A DNA stretch of 64,000 nt from Roseivirga echinicomitans (GTDB taxonomy: Bacteria > Bacteroidota > Bacteroidia > Cytophagales > Cyclobacteriaceae), in the NCBI RefSeq assembly GCF_001592935.1, contig NZ_LRDB01000001.1, positions 248,001 to 312,000 on the forward strand, given 5' to 3'. Shown one piece after another: positions 1 to 8,289 of the stretch; the first letter of the stretch is position 1, and each line of letters opens with the position of its first letter. Position numbers and translations under genes: made by a program. A model generated the notes under the pieces. That model made no database searches, was not told the origin of the DNA, and saw only the letters and a list, made by a program, of their open reading frames with translations.

Positions 1-82
1 ATAAATATTAGTTTTACTGCAAATCTAAAACAATCTGCTTGAACCTTGAAACAATAAAAGGTACTTCGAGTTTTTCCAAACT

Positions 83-733
83 ATGCTAAAGCAACTTCTC
101 TCCACAGGTGAACGAAACCAACGCATTGCCTTTATTCTTCTCATTGCAATTCACGCTGCTGGGGTATTGGGTTTGTATTTTGAAGAGAGTAGAGCTCTTT
201 TCCAATCGCTTACGCCTTTTAACCTACTGCTTACAGCAGCCATTATTTTTCATTTTGAAGAAGGTAAGAATGCCAAATACTTCATCTTTATCCTGTTTAC
301 ATTTTTGTTCGGGTTTTTCATCGAGGTGGCTGGCGTTAAAACAGGAGCCATTTTTGGCGAATATACCTATGGCCCAACTTTAGGTTTTAAGCTATTTGAT
401 GTACCTCTTATTATTGGGCTCAACTGGGCAATATTAATTTACATTACTGGAATAGTCAGCAACAAGCTCTCCAGTAACTTTTGGATTCGAACCACTGTCG
501 GAGCCGGAATGATGGTGATACTTGACCTACTGATTGAGCCAGTTGCAATACGCTTTGACTTTTGGCAATGGGCAGGCTCAAGTATACCAGCCCAGAATTA
601 CCTGAGTTGGTATATAATTGCCCTTCTTCTTCATATTATCTTTCAGAAATTGGACTTTTCTAAAAACAATCCGCTTGCTATAAAGCTTCTTATAATAGAA
701 ATGGCGTTTTTCGTAAGTCTTAACCTAATTTAA
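83..733 (+). CDS. cruF: CruF-type carotenoid 1',2'-hydratase (DUF422 membrane protein)
   Basis: A 216-residue protein with six or so hydrophobic segments and the hallmarks of the DUF422/CruF family: EVAGVKTG at about residues 81-88 followed by FGEYTYG, a P-x6-W element near 108-115, and D-x3-EPVA near 148-155. CruF enzymes hydrate the psi end of acyclic or monocyclic carotenes in the membrane, giving a 1'-hydroxy group. Placed 33 bp before crtZ, it is probably the first gene of the cluster seen here. The family name 'carotenoid biosynthesis protein' also covers archaeal bisanhydrobacterioruberin hydratases. A heterodimeric-type lycopene cyclase (CrtYcd) was considered but the motifs fit DUF422 better. 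Confidence 0.8.
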   Translation: MLKQLLSTGERNQRIAFILLIAIHAAGVLGLYFEESRALFQSLTPFNLLLTAAIIFHFEEGKNAKYFIFILFTFLFGFFIEVAGVKTGAIFGEYTYGPTLGFKLFDVPLIIGLNWAILIYITGIVSNKLSSNFWIRTTVGAGMMVILDLLIEPVAIRFDFWQWAGSSIPAQNYLSWYIIALLLHIIFQKLDFSKNNPLAIKLLIIEMAFFVSLNLI

Positions 734-766
734 ATTTTTGTTGAACAAAGCACCAAACATTAAGTT

Positions 767-1225
767 ATGCCGCTGATGATTAAAGCTGTATTGTGGTTAT
801 TGGCTGGTTTCGTTTTAATGGAAACTTTCTCATGGTGGATTCACAAGTACATTATGCATGGCTTTTTATGGAAAATTCACAAAACGCATCATCAGCACAC
901 AAAAGGTTATTTCGAATTGAATGACCTTTTCACACTCCTATTTGGAGGGATAGCCATAGTGCTGATCTTCTTAGGAGTTGAAAATTTAGATTACAGGTTT
1001 TGGCTAGGTTGCGGAATCAGTTTGTACGGAATGCTCTACTTCGTTTTACACGATGTACTCATTCACAAAAGATTAAAGCTTCTAGGGCGACCAAAGTCCA
1101 AATATTTAAAAGCAATTATGAGAGCACACAGGGCACATCACAAAACAAGAGAGAAAGAAGATTCAGTATCTTTTGGTCTATTTGTGGTTCCGAAAAAGTA
1201 CTTTAAGGAGGAAGGAGAAAATTAG
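767..1225 (+). CDS. crtZ: Beta-carotene 3-hydroxylase CrtZ (fatty-acid hydroxylase superfamily)
   Basis: This 152-residue membrane di-iron hydroxylase carries the CrtZ histidine clusters: H26-x4-H31, H38-x2-HH (41-42), and C-terminal HDVLIH and HRAHH boxes. CrtZ adds a 3-hydroxyl group to the beta-ionone ring. It sits 33 bp after the cruF-like gene and ends 2 bp before the regulator gene, so the three are very likely one transcript. An alternative start is the ATG three codons downstream. Length is normal for bacterial CrtZ. Confidence 0.9.
   Translation: MPLMIKAVLWLLAGFVLMETFSWWIHKYIMHGFLWKIHKTHHQHTKGYFELNDLFTLLFGGIAIVLIFLGVENLDYRFWLGCGISLYGMLYFVLHDVLIHKRLKLLGRPKSKYLKAIMRAHRAHHKTREKEDSVSFGLFVVPKKYFKEEGEN
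1205..1217 (+). promoter_or_regulatory. Strong Shine-Dalgarno for the GTG-started regulator gene
   Basis: The purine run AAGGAGGAAGGAG lies within the last codons of crtZ, 10 bases before the GTG at 1228. Shine-Dalgarno sequences are usually weak in Bacteroidota, so this marks the start and suggests translational linkage with crtZ. Confidence 0.6.
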
Positions 1226-1227
1226 TC

Positions 1228-2127
1228 GTGGCGAATTATTCAATCAAAGATTTAGAGCATTTATCAGGCATTAAGGCCCATACTTTACGCATATGGGAAC
1301 AGCGCTATAACCTCATTAACCCAAAGAGAACAGAAACCAATATTCGGTTTTACGATCAAGACGACCTGAAGCTCATCCTCAACGTTTCATTGTTGAAAGA
1401 TAACGGCATCAAAATATCGAAGATTGCTGAAATGACTCGGGAGCAACTGAACGAAGCCATCATCAATATTTCCGATAACAGTACCAACTTCGCAGATCAA
1501 ATCTATGCCCTCACGCTATGTATGATTGATTTGGACGAACAACGGTTCGAAAAAATAATAAACTCAAATACGCTTAAGCATGGCTTTGAGCGAACCATGA
1601 TGAACTTGGTAATTCCTTTTTTATCTAAAATTGGAGTAATGTGGCTTACAGATGCCATAAACCCAGCTCAAGAACATTTCATTAGTCACCTAGTACGACA
1701 GAAAATCATGGTCGCTATTGATGGTCAACAAACGAATGTAGATAGCTCAGCAAAAAAGTACATGTTATTTTTGCCTGAAGGTGAACTTCATGAGTTAATC
1801 CTCCTTTTCGCAAACTATCTGATAAAATCAAGAGGCGGAAGGGTAATATACCTCGGTCAAACTTTGCCCATAGACGACCTAAAGATGGCTCATGAAATTT
1901 ATGAACCAGAATATCTAATTACTGTACTTACCGGTAAGCCTCTAAATTCAACCCCAACAGAATACATTGAAGAGCTATCAAACCTTTTCCCTGATTCGGA
2001 AATTTTGGTGAGTGGGAGACAGGTGGTTGGTCAGGACCTTCAACTACCCGATAACGTTACTTCCCTCGCTAGCCTTAATGATTTGATCACTTTTGTGGAA
2101 GAGAATTCCACAATCACCACCCCATAG
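1228..2127 (+). CDS. MerR-family CarH/LitR-like transcriptional regulator with B12-binding-type C-terminus
   Basis: The 299-residue protein starts with GTG. Its N-terminus (about 1-70) is a MerR winged helix with the HTLRIWEQRY recognition element. The middle has the helix-bundle signature W139-x9-E149-H150 seen in adenosylcobalamin photoreceptors of the CarH/LitR group. The C-terminal Rossmann-like domain keeps E186-L-H188-E, where the His aligns with the lower cobalt ligand of the E-x-H-x-x-G motif, but the glycine is replaced by Ile191. CarH proteins repress carotenoid genes in the dark and release DNA in light. Its position inside the carotenoid cluster supports this role. Whether it still binds B12 cannot be read from sequence alone. 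Confidence 0.82.
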   Translation: MANYSIKDLEHLSGIKAHTLRIWEQRYNLINPKRTETNIRFYDQDDLKLILNVSLLKDNGIKISKIAEMTREQLNEAIINISDNSTNFADQIYALTLCMIDLDEQRFEKIINSNTLKHGFERTMMNLVIPFLSKIGVMWLTDAINPAQEHFISHLVRQKIMVAIDGQQTNVDSSAKKYMLFLPEGELHELILLFANYLIKSRGGRVIYLGQTLPIDDLKMAHEIYEPEYLITVLTGKPLNSTPTEYIEELSNLFPDSEILVSGRQVVGQDLQLPDNVTSLASLNDLITFVEENSTITTP

Positions 2128-2256
2128 GAGTAATTTTCTCTACAGAGGAAGTTACACCTTTAAATATTGGTGTCTTCCATCCAAAATTATTTTCCAATTT
2201 ATTAAGACTTTTTAAAACACCCTTGTAATGCTCTCAAGGCACTTAATAATGCGCTT

Positions 2257-2280
2257 TACACTGATTTCTAAATTAGTGTA
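2257..2280. promoter_or_regulatory. Imperfect palindrome, candidate operator of the CarH-like regulator
   Basis: TACACTGATTT and AAATTAGTGTA form inverted arms (10 of 11 positions pair) around a 2-base spacer. It lies in the only sizeable intergenic gap of the cluster, about 100 bases before the sigma-factor start. A MerR-family dimer would suit such a site. The assignment to this regulator is inference. Confidence 0.45.
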
Positions 2281-2378
2281 GGTTCTATATTTATACCCTT
2301 TTCAAAAAACATCACGGTTTTTGTTTGTATTTTGTTTAACGTTTATTGATATTTGTTCAACAAAATAAAAATACAACC

Positions 2379-2888
2379 ATGACAGTTCTTGAGTACAACC
2401 ACGAGATCGGGTTAATGACTAAGTCACTAAAACCTTTCGCTTTAAAGCTCACTAGAGATTCAGAAGATGCAAATGATTTGCTTCAAGAAACTCTGATGAA
2501 AGCGTATAAGAACAGAGATAAGTTCTCAGAAGGAACAAACCTCAAGGCATGGTTATATACCATTATGAAAAATACCTTCATCACCAATTATCAGAAAATG
2601 ATGAGAAGGGGTACTTTCATTGACACCACCGACAACCTTCACTTCATTAACTCTTCAAGCACTAAGATTGAAAATAGCGCTTACGGAGATTTTACACTGA
2701 ATGACATCAATATGTCGATTGATCAGCTTGATGATGTTTACAAAACTCCTTTCATGATGTACTTCAGAGGGTTTAAGTATCAGGAGATTGCAGACAGAGA
2801 GCAAATCCCAATTGGTACAGTAAAAAACAGAATTCACATTGCCAGAAAACTTTTAAAGGATAAATTAAGCGTATATAAAACACGTTAA
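2379..2888 (+). CDS. ECF-type RNA polymerase sigma factor
   Basis: A 169-residue sigma-70 family protein. Region 2 is at about residues 10-75 (DANDLLQETLMKAY, LKAWLYTIMKNTFI) and region 4 at about 110-165 (QEIADREQIPIGTVKNRIHIARKLLK). The ATG at 2379 gives the standard N-terminus. An in-frame TTG 33 bases upstream would add an atypical tail. It is followed 13 bp later by crtI, an arrangement common in Bacteroidota, and probably drives or co-regulates the desaturase/synthase genes in response to light or oxidative stress. No anti-sigma gene lies next to it. Confidence 0.88.
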   Translation: MTVLEYNHEIGLMTKSLKPFALKLTRDSEDANDLLQETLMKAYKNRDKFSEGTNLKAWLYTIMKNTFITNYQKMMRRGTFIDTTDNLHFINSSSTKIENSAYGDFTLNDINMSIDQLDDVYKTPFMMYFRGFKYQEIADREQIPIGTVKNRIHIARKLLKDKLSVYKTR

Positions 2889-2901
2889 TAAAAAATCCTC
2901 T

Positions 2902-4377
2902 ATGAAAAACGGCAAGGTGGTAGTAATAGGTGCTGGATTTGCTGGTTTTTCAGCAGCCATTTGCCTAGCCGATAAAGGATTTAATGTTAAGATATTAGAA
3001 AAAAATCCCTCCTTAGGGGGGCGAGCCCGACAGTTTAAAGAGTCGGGCTTTACTTTTGACATGGGCCCAAGCTGGTATTGGATGCCCGATGTTTTCGAAT
3101 CCTTCTTCAATCAATTCGGAAAAACCACTGCCGACTATTATGAACTCATTCGGCTCGACCCTTCCTATCAGGTCGTTCATGGCAAAGACAACTTTATGCC
3201 TATTCCTGCCAATATGCAGGAGCTCGAAAAGTTATTTGACTCGATAGAGCCTGGCGCAGGAGAGCAACTCAGGAAATTTCTGAAAATAGCCGAGTATAAA
3301 TACGAGGTTGGAATCAATAAATTCGTTTACAAACCAAGCAGGTCCATCCTTGAATTTGCAAACCCGAAACTCGTCATTGATGCCGTGAGGCTTCAAATAT
3401 TTCAGTCAATGGCCAAGCACGTTCGCAAGTTCTTTCAAAACGAAAGACTTATTCAGTTGATGGAATTCCCTGTCCTCTTTTTGGGCGCACTTCCTGAAAA
3501 CACGCCCGCCATGTACAGCCTAATGAACTATGCAGACATGTCGCTAGGAACGTGGTATCCAAAAGGCGGCATGTATAAAATCATAGAGGCCCTAGAAAGC
3601 TTAGCCAAAGAAAAAGGAGTTGAAATTCTCACCAATCAGGAAGTAACCTCTATCAATTATTCAGGAAAAAAAGCCACTAGTGTAAGTACAAATCATGGTG
3701 ATTTTGAGGCTGATGTTGTGGTTGCTGGGGCCGACTACCATCATGTGGATAGCATGTTGCTCGATAGTGAAACTAGAAATTACGATGAGGCTTACTGGAA
3801 CAAACGCGTAATGGCGCCAAGTTCTCTCTTATACTATGTGGGCGTGAATAAAAAATTAGATGGCCTTCTTCACCATAATCTATTCTTTGACACGGATTTT
3901 GCCCCACATGCGCATGACATTTACACCGACCCGAAATGGCCTGAAAAACCTCTTTTCTATATTTCTGCACCTTCAAAAACAGATCATACCGTTGCCCCAG
4001 AAGGTTGTGAGAATATATTTATGCTCATTCCCGTAGCCCCAGGTTTAGATGATACCGAAGAAATTCGAGAACGCTATTTCGACCTAATGTTGGAACGAAT
4101 GAAAGATAGAATGGGGCTCGATTTTAAAGAAAACATAGTCTTTAAGCGATCCTTTGCACATAAGGACTTTGTAAAAGATTATAATGCTTTTAAGGGCAAT
4201 GCATATGGTTTGGCAAACACCCTAAACCAGACTGCTATTTTAAAACCACAGTTAGCAAACAAAAAGTTAAACAACCTGTTTTACACCGGTCAACTAACGG
4301 TTCCTGGCCCTGGCGTTCCACCAAGTTTGATTTCAGGACAAGTGGTAGCCAAAGAAATTTTTAAGGACTTTGCCTAA
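2902..4377 (+). CDS. crtI: Phytoene desaturase CrtI
   Basis: This 491-residue FAD-dependent desaturase begins with a Rossmann dinucleotide fold (VVVIGAGFAGFSAA, then E34 and LGGRARQF at about 41-48). It ends with the CrtI C-terminal signature FYTGQLTVPGPGVPPSLISG. It converts phytoene to lycopene by successive desaturations at the membrane. Length is typical. It lies between the sigma factor (13 bp) and crtB (26 bp), so the three are one operon. Because no CrtD homologue is seen, this enzyme could also perform the 3',4'-desaturation of the psi end, but nothing in the sequence proves it. Confidence 0.93.
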   Translation: MKNGKVVVIGAGFAGFSAAICLADKGFNVKILEKNPSLGGRARQFKESGFTFDMGPSWYWMPDVFESFFNQFGKTTADYYELIRLDPSYQVVHGKDNFMPIPANMQELEKLFDSIEPGAGEQLRKFLKIAEYKYEVGINKFVYKPSRSILEFANPKLVIDAVRLQIFQSMAKHVRKFFQNERLIQLMEFPVLFLGALPENTPAMYSLMNYADMSLGTWYPKGGMYKIIEALESLAKEKGVEILTNQEVTSINYSGKKATSVSTNHGDFEADVVVAGADYHHVDSMLLDSETRNYDEAYWNKRVMAPSSLLYYVGVNKKLDGLLHHNLFFDTDFAPHAHDIYTDPKWPEKPLFYISAPSKTDHTVAPEGCENIFMLIPVAPGLDDTEEIRERYFDLMLERMKDRMGLDFKENIVFKRSFAHKDFVKDYNAFKGNAYGLANTLNQTAILKPQLANKKLNNLFYTGQLTVPGPGVPPSLISGQVVAKEIFKDFA

Positions 4378-4403
4378 ACGGTGAACAAATTTTGTAAATT
4401 ATA

Positions 4404-5240
4404 ATGATGGATTTATTCAACCAAACCTCACTGGAGTGCAGTAAGCTGATTACTCAGCGCTATAGCACCTCATTTACCCTAGGGATAAAAACCTTGGACA
4501 AGAAATTCCATCTGCCCGTTTACGCCATCTACGGCTTCGTGAGGTATGCCGATGAGATTGTGGATACTTTCCACGATTACGATAAAAAAACGCTTCTTCA
4601 GAATTTCAAAATTGAAGCCTACAAAGCCATTGAAGATGGAGTGAGCTTCAATCCAGTTTTGCATGCTTTTCAACTTGTGGTGAACAAATACAAAATTGAC
4701 CTTGATTTGATTGAAGCATTCCTTCACAGTATGGAGCTAGATTTGGAAGAAACCACCTATGACAAAATTGGCTACGAACAATATATCTATGGGTCGGCTG
4801 AGGTTGTTGGCCTTATGTGTTTGAAAGTATTCTGTGAGGGAAACCAAGAGCAATTTGATTCACTAGTAGCGCCAGCTAAAAAGCTTGGTGCAGCTTTTCA
4901 GAAAGTCAATTTCATTAGAGATATCAAAAGTGATTACGAGGAAAGAGGCAGGGTTTATTTCCCTGGTGTTGATTTTAGGGAGTTTACAAAACCTACAAAA
5001 GATTTAATTGAGCTGGATATTCAAAGAGATTTTGACGATGCTTTGGAAGGTATTCTAAGATTGCCCAAAGGAGCTAAACTGGGTGTATACTTAGCGTATA
5101 GATACTATTTAAAGCTTTTCAGGAAAATAAAGAGATTACCTGCTTCGCGTATAAAACAAGAAAGAATACGGATTAAAGACAGCATGAAAATGCGCATTCT
5201 ATTGATGACTTATTTTCAACATAGAATCAAAGTGCTTTAG
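4404..5240 (+). CDS. crtB: Phytoene synthase CrtB
   Basis: A 278-residue squalene/phytoene synthase. The first aspartate-rich motif is D50-EIV-D54 (RYADEIVDTF), and the second is around residue 173 (RDIKSDYEERGRVYFP). It condenses two geranylgeranyl diphosphates into phytoene, the first committed step. It starts at the first of two adjacent ATG codons. The basic C-terminal tail (RIKQERIRIKDSMK) is usual in Bacteroidota homologues. Confidence 0.93.
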   Translation: MMDLFNQTSLECSKLITQRYSTSFTLGIKTLDKKFHLPVYAIYGFVRYADEIVDTFHDYDKKTLLQNFKIEAYKAIEDGVSFNPVLHAFQLVVNKYKIDLDLIEAFLHSMELDLEETTYDKIGYEQYIYGSAEVVGLMCLKVFCEGNQEQFDSLVAPAKKLGAAFQKVNFIRDIKSDYEERGRVYFPGVDFREFTKPTKDLIELDIQRDFDDALEGILRLPKGAKLGVYLAYRYYLKLFRKIKRLPASRIKQERIRIKDSMKMRILLMTYFQHRIKVL

Positions 5241-5307
5241 TATTCGTTAAATGTTAGCAGCTTATATAAATTTTAAACAAAATAGTTAAACACTTGTTTG
5301 TGACCGC

Positions 5308-6153
5308 ATGTTTGACCTCACTGTAGAAATCGATCCTAGTTCAGGCTTCTGTTTCGGAGTAGTTTACGCCATTGAGATGGCCGAAGACATTCTGGACGAA
5401 ACAGGCACGCTTTATTGCCTAGGTGATATTGTGCATAACGATGAAGAGGTCAGGCGTCTGGAGTCAAAGGGGTTAAAGATTATTAATCACGAAGAGTTCA
5501 AAGCCATAAAAAATGCGCCTGTATTAATTCGCGCCCATGGCGAACCACCTTCTACCTACCAATTAGCGCTAGAAAATAACATTGAGCTGATAGACGCCTC
5601 TTGCCCGGTAGTTTTAAAACTTCAGAATAGAATTAAGAACTCTTTCGATAAGGAAGAAAACATCTACATCTATGGCAAACATGGCCATGCTGAAGTAGTT
5701 GGGCTTTTGGGTCAAACCAACGAAGAGGCCGTAGTTTTTCAAAATCTAGAAGAACTTGATCTGACTACAATGCCCAAAGAAATAACCCTCTACAGCCAAA
5801 CCACGAAAAGCACAGATAGCTTTTACGAGATCAACAAGGTGCTGGCTGAAAATGGGATCACAGTCAACACCAACGATACTATCTGTCGTCAGGTATCTAA
5901 TCGTGATAAAGAACTGCGCAATTTTGCCAAAAACTACGATCGAATTGTGTTTGTGAGCGGCACTAAATCATCCAATGGAAAAGTGCTTTACAATGTGTGT
6001 TTAGATCAAAATCCAAACACTTACTTTGTTTCTTCCATTGCTGATGTAAAGTCAGAATGGTTTGCAAAAAATGAACGCATTGGTATTTGTGGGGCGACCT
6101 CCACGCCAATGTGGCTAATGCAAGAGGTTCAGCAATACTTGCAGCATCTCTAA
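5308..6153 (+). CDS. ispH: 4-hydroxy-3-methylbut-2-enyl diphosphate reductase IspH
   Basis: This 281-residue iron-sulfur enzyme has the three cluster cysteines of IspH: C15 (SSGFCFGV), C99 (DASCPVV) and C193 (NDTICRQVSNR). IspH catalyses the last step of the MEP pathway, making IPP and DMAPP. It stands between crtB and the ketolase gene in the same direction, 67 bp after crtB, so precursor supply may be co-expressed with pigment synthesis. Length and motifs are complete. Confidence 0.95.
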   Translation: MFDLTVEIDPSSGFCFGVVYAIEMAEDILDETGTLYCLGDIVHNDEEVRRLESKGLKIINHEEFKAIKNAPVLIRAHGEPPSTYQLALENNIELIDASCPVVLKLQNRIKNSFDKEENIYIYGKHGHAEVVGLLGQTNEEAVVFQNLEELDLTTMPKEITLYSQTTKSTDSFYEINKVLAENGITVNTNDTICRQVSNRDKELRNFAKNYDRIVFVSGTKSSNGKVLYNVCLDQNPNTYFVSSIADVKSEWFAKNERIGICGATSTPMWLMQEVQQYLQHL

Positions 6154-6176
6154 TCGAATATTGCTTTCTTTGTAAC

Positions 6177-6857
6177 ATGAATAGCATCAAAAATCATTTT
6201 GGGGTGATTATCGCGCTAATCATTATTATGACTTGGGGAGTTTGCCTGGCCTTTGGCCTGAATTTGAATATCAACTTTTCTTCTCCGTTCACCTACCTAC
6301 TGGTTTTGCTCCAAATGCACTTGTATACAGGGCTTTTCATTACCGCCCACGATGGCATGCACGGCACCATTTCTAAAAACAAGCAAACCAATAAACTTAT
6401 AGGCACAATTAGCGCCTTATTATTCAGCTTTAATTTCTACCATAGGCTTTTCCCGAAACACCACGAACATCACAAATTTGTGGCCACAGATAAAGATCCT
6501 GATTATTACCAGGGAAGCTTTTTCCCTTGGTATTTCAGCTTTTTAAAACAGTACATTACTTGGCAGCAAATCGTTTTAATGGCCATTAGCTTCAATATTC
6601 TGAAACTCTTTTTTCTGGCAGAAAACCTGATTCTTTTCTGGATGTTGCCTGCTATACTTTCTACTTTCCAGCTTTTCTATTTTGGCACCTATTTACCGCA
6701 CAGGGGCCATCATGCTCCTGATAACAAACACTTTTCGCGAAGCCAAAAGAAGAACCACTTATGGGCTTTTTTAAGCTGTTATTTCTTTGGCTACCACTAT
6801 GAGCATCATGATTCACCAGGTACGCCTTGGTGGCAATTGTATAAGGTAAAGGGGTAG
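6177..6857 (+). CDS. crtW: CrtW-like beta-carotene ketolase (membrane fatty-acid desaturase fold)
   Basis: A 226-residue membrane di-iron protein with the desaturase/ketolase histidine boxes: H58-DGM-H62, HHEHH at 95-99, HRGHH near 176-180 and HYEHH near the C-terminus followed by SPGTPWWQLY. CrtW adds the 4-keto group to the beta ring. The ATG at 6177 lies 23 bp after ispH. A longer in-frame extension would overlap ispH and adds a non-membrane leader, so I reject it. A generic fatty-acid desaturase is the alternative, but the cluster context favours the ketolase. Confidence 0.85.
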   Translation: MNSIKNHFGVIIALIIIMTWGVCLAFGLNLNINFSSPFTYLLVLLQMHLYTGLFITAHDGMHGTISKNKQTNKLIGTISALLFSFNFYHRLFPKHHEHHKFVATDKDPDYYQGSFFPWYFSFLKQYITWQQIVLMAISFNILKLFFLAENLILFWMLPAILSTFQLFYFGTYLPHRGHHAPDNKHFSRSQKKNHLWAFLSCYFFGYHYEHHDSPGTPWWQLYKVKG

Positions 6858-6956
6858 ATTTAAGCAACAAGCTATATTCATTAGATGCAAAAACTATAAT
6901 GGTGAAAGTAGACATTGAAAATTTAGCATATCTTGAGTCCATAACTTAACCCGACT

Positions 6957-8243
6957 ATGGAAGCAAATCCACTCCCCTTGATCTTAGAATTTGATCAAGT
7001 CGACCTGTCTGATCTCAAGGTAGCCGATGTCAAAAGTCTCTTACCAGCCACTTCATTTGATTCCGTAAAGCAAAAACTAAAAAACGGAGATATTAAGATA
7101 TTTGTGAATCAGGATATACCTCTTGAAAATTTTGAAGAGAGTTCTTCCATTTTGGAAAGAGCAGTATATGTATCATTAAATACAATTCCCTTAATCTTAC
7201 TTTTAACAATTTTTGCCAGTGCTTTAATTATAAGCCCATGGAGCTTACTTGCTTTGCTTTGCTTCCCAATAGCTCTTTTAGCTACACCTTTCACCTACAA
7301 TCACAGACATTTAGTTTATAGCATACTCTTGGCCGCCTTAGTTTATTCTGTAATTATTGAATCAAATTTAAATCTAGGGCTAAACATCACCACTCTTCTA
7401 TTCACCTTAATTTGGTTTCATTATCGTGATCAGAAAAAAATAGATGCCATTTTCAGAGCAGCTTTAGAAAACGAACAGACTTTCCTAAACAGCTTCCTAA
7501 GTAACAAAGTTATAATAGCCAATAATGACAGAATTTTCAACTCCATTGATGTAGCAGAGGAGGTTCTAAAAAAACACCTCTTGGAGCAACCAAAGGAACT
7601 TTCACTTGATGACAAACTATTCTTTTGTAAACAATGTACAAACCGAGCATTTGATAAGTATCAAGGGGTTGTTTGCGGCTTAACTCGTAAAAAGCCCACA
7701 TTTATTGCTGACTGCCCTGAATATAGTCTGAACAAGGACTATGGATTGAAAGAAGCCCAAAAATATCATAGGCGAGAAAATTTAAACAGTAAAGCCTTAT
7801 TTTCAACAAGGCTTTCATTCATACTAATTGATATAATCATTATTGGAACAACCCTCTCTGCATTGAGCGTCATATTCAAAAATGAACCACTAACATTCCT
7901 TAATTCTGGAACGGTTTACCTGTTGTTGGAATCATTTGAAGAAGCACCATATTTTCAATACTTTATGTTTCCGGTGTTATTACTCATTTTTGGTTTTCTT
8001 GCTAAGCTAAAGCTCAAACAAGCGCTACTAATCACAACGATTATAGTAAGTATTGATACTGTTATGCTAATATTCTATAAACAGTTTTTCTATGAGCCAC
8101 ATATCCGAATCGCGCTAGTAATGGCGATTGGAAATGGGTACCTTAATATTGAAAACGCCAAAACGTATTCAAAAAATCTGGCAGGCTCAAATGCCTTTTT
8201 AAGATCTTATTTTAAAGATGTAAACGATCAATCTGAGAAATAA
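6957..8243 (+). CDS. Membrane protein with Bacteroidota Cys-rich CxxC/CGLT motif, function unknown
   Basis: The 428-residue protein has a soluble N-terminus (about 1-65) and three or four membrane segments (about 70-165). A cytoplasmic middle contains FCKQCTNRAFDKYQG, then VVCGLT, then DCPEY at roughly 222-256, and a second membrane block fills about 285-400. The four-cysteine segment recurs in many uncharacterised Bacteroidota membrane proteins and could bind zinc. The N-terminal part may hold a small ligand or peptide domain. It is not obviously linked to the carotenoid genes, from which it is separated by 99 bp. I do not recognise a function. Confidence 0.7.
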   Translation: MEANPLPLILEFDQVDLSDLKVADVKSLLPATSFDSVKQKLKNGDIKIFVNQDIPLENFEESSSILERAVYVSLNTIPLILLLTIFASALIISPWSLLALLCFPIALLATPFTYNHRHLVYSILLAALVYSVIIESNLNLGLNITTLLFTLIWFHYRDQKKIDAIFRAALENEQTFLNSFLSNKVIIANNDRIFNSIDVAEEVLKKHLLEQPKELSLDDKLFFCKQCTNRAFDKYQGVVCGLTRKKPTFIADCPEYSLNKDYGLKEAQKYHRRENLNSKALFSTRLSFILIDIIIIGTTLSALSVIFKNEPLTFLNSGTVYLLLESFEEAPYFQYFMFPVLLLIFGFLAKLKLKQALLITTIIVSIDTVMLIFYKQFFYEPHIRIALVMAIGNGYLNIENAKTYSKNLAGSNAFLRSYFKDVNDQSEK

Positions 8244-8245
8244 AA

Positions 8246-8267
8246 AAAGCTAGACTTAGGTAGCTTT
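8246..8267. terminator. Short bidirectional hairpin between convergent genes
   Basis: AAAGCTA and TAGCTTT pair around an 8-base loop, with a run of A on the left. It sits between the stop codons of the Cys-motif membrane protein (+) and the ABC ATPase (-). On the minus strand the stem is followed by a T-run. The stem is weak. Confidence 0.45.
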
Positions 8268-8289
8268 CAATTTCAAAGAGGGTTTAATC

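Noticed and set aside
83-733. First gene as a heterodimeric-type lycopene cyclase
   Set aside because: The EVAGVKTG/EPVA pattern and single-domain length fit the DUF422/CruF hydratase group better than CrtYcd.
108-7294. Overlapping reading frames inside the carotenoid and neighbouring genes on both strands
   Set aside because: They lie within genes with clear homology, have no recognisable domains, and show composition expected of out-of-frame reading.
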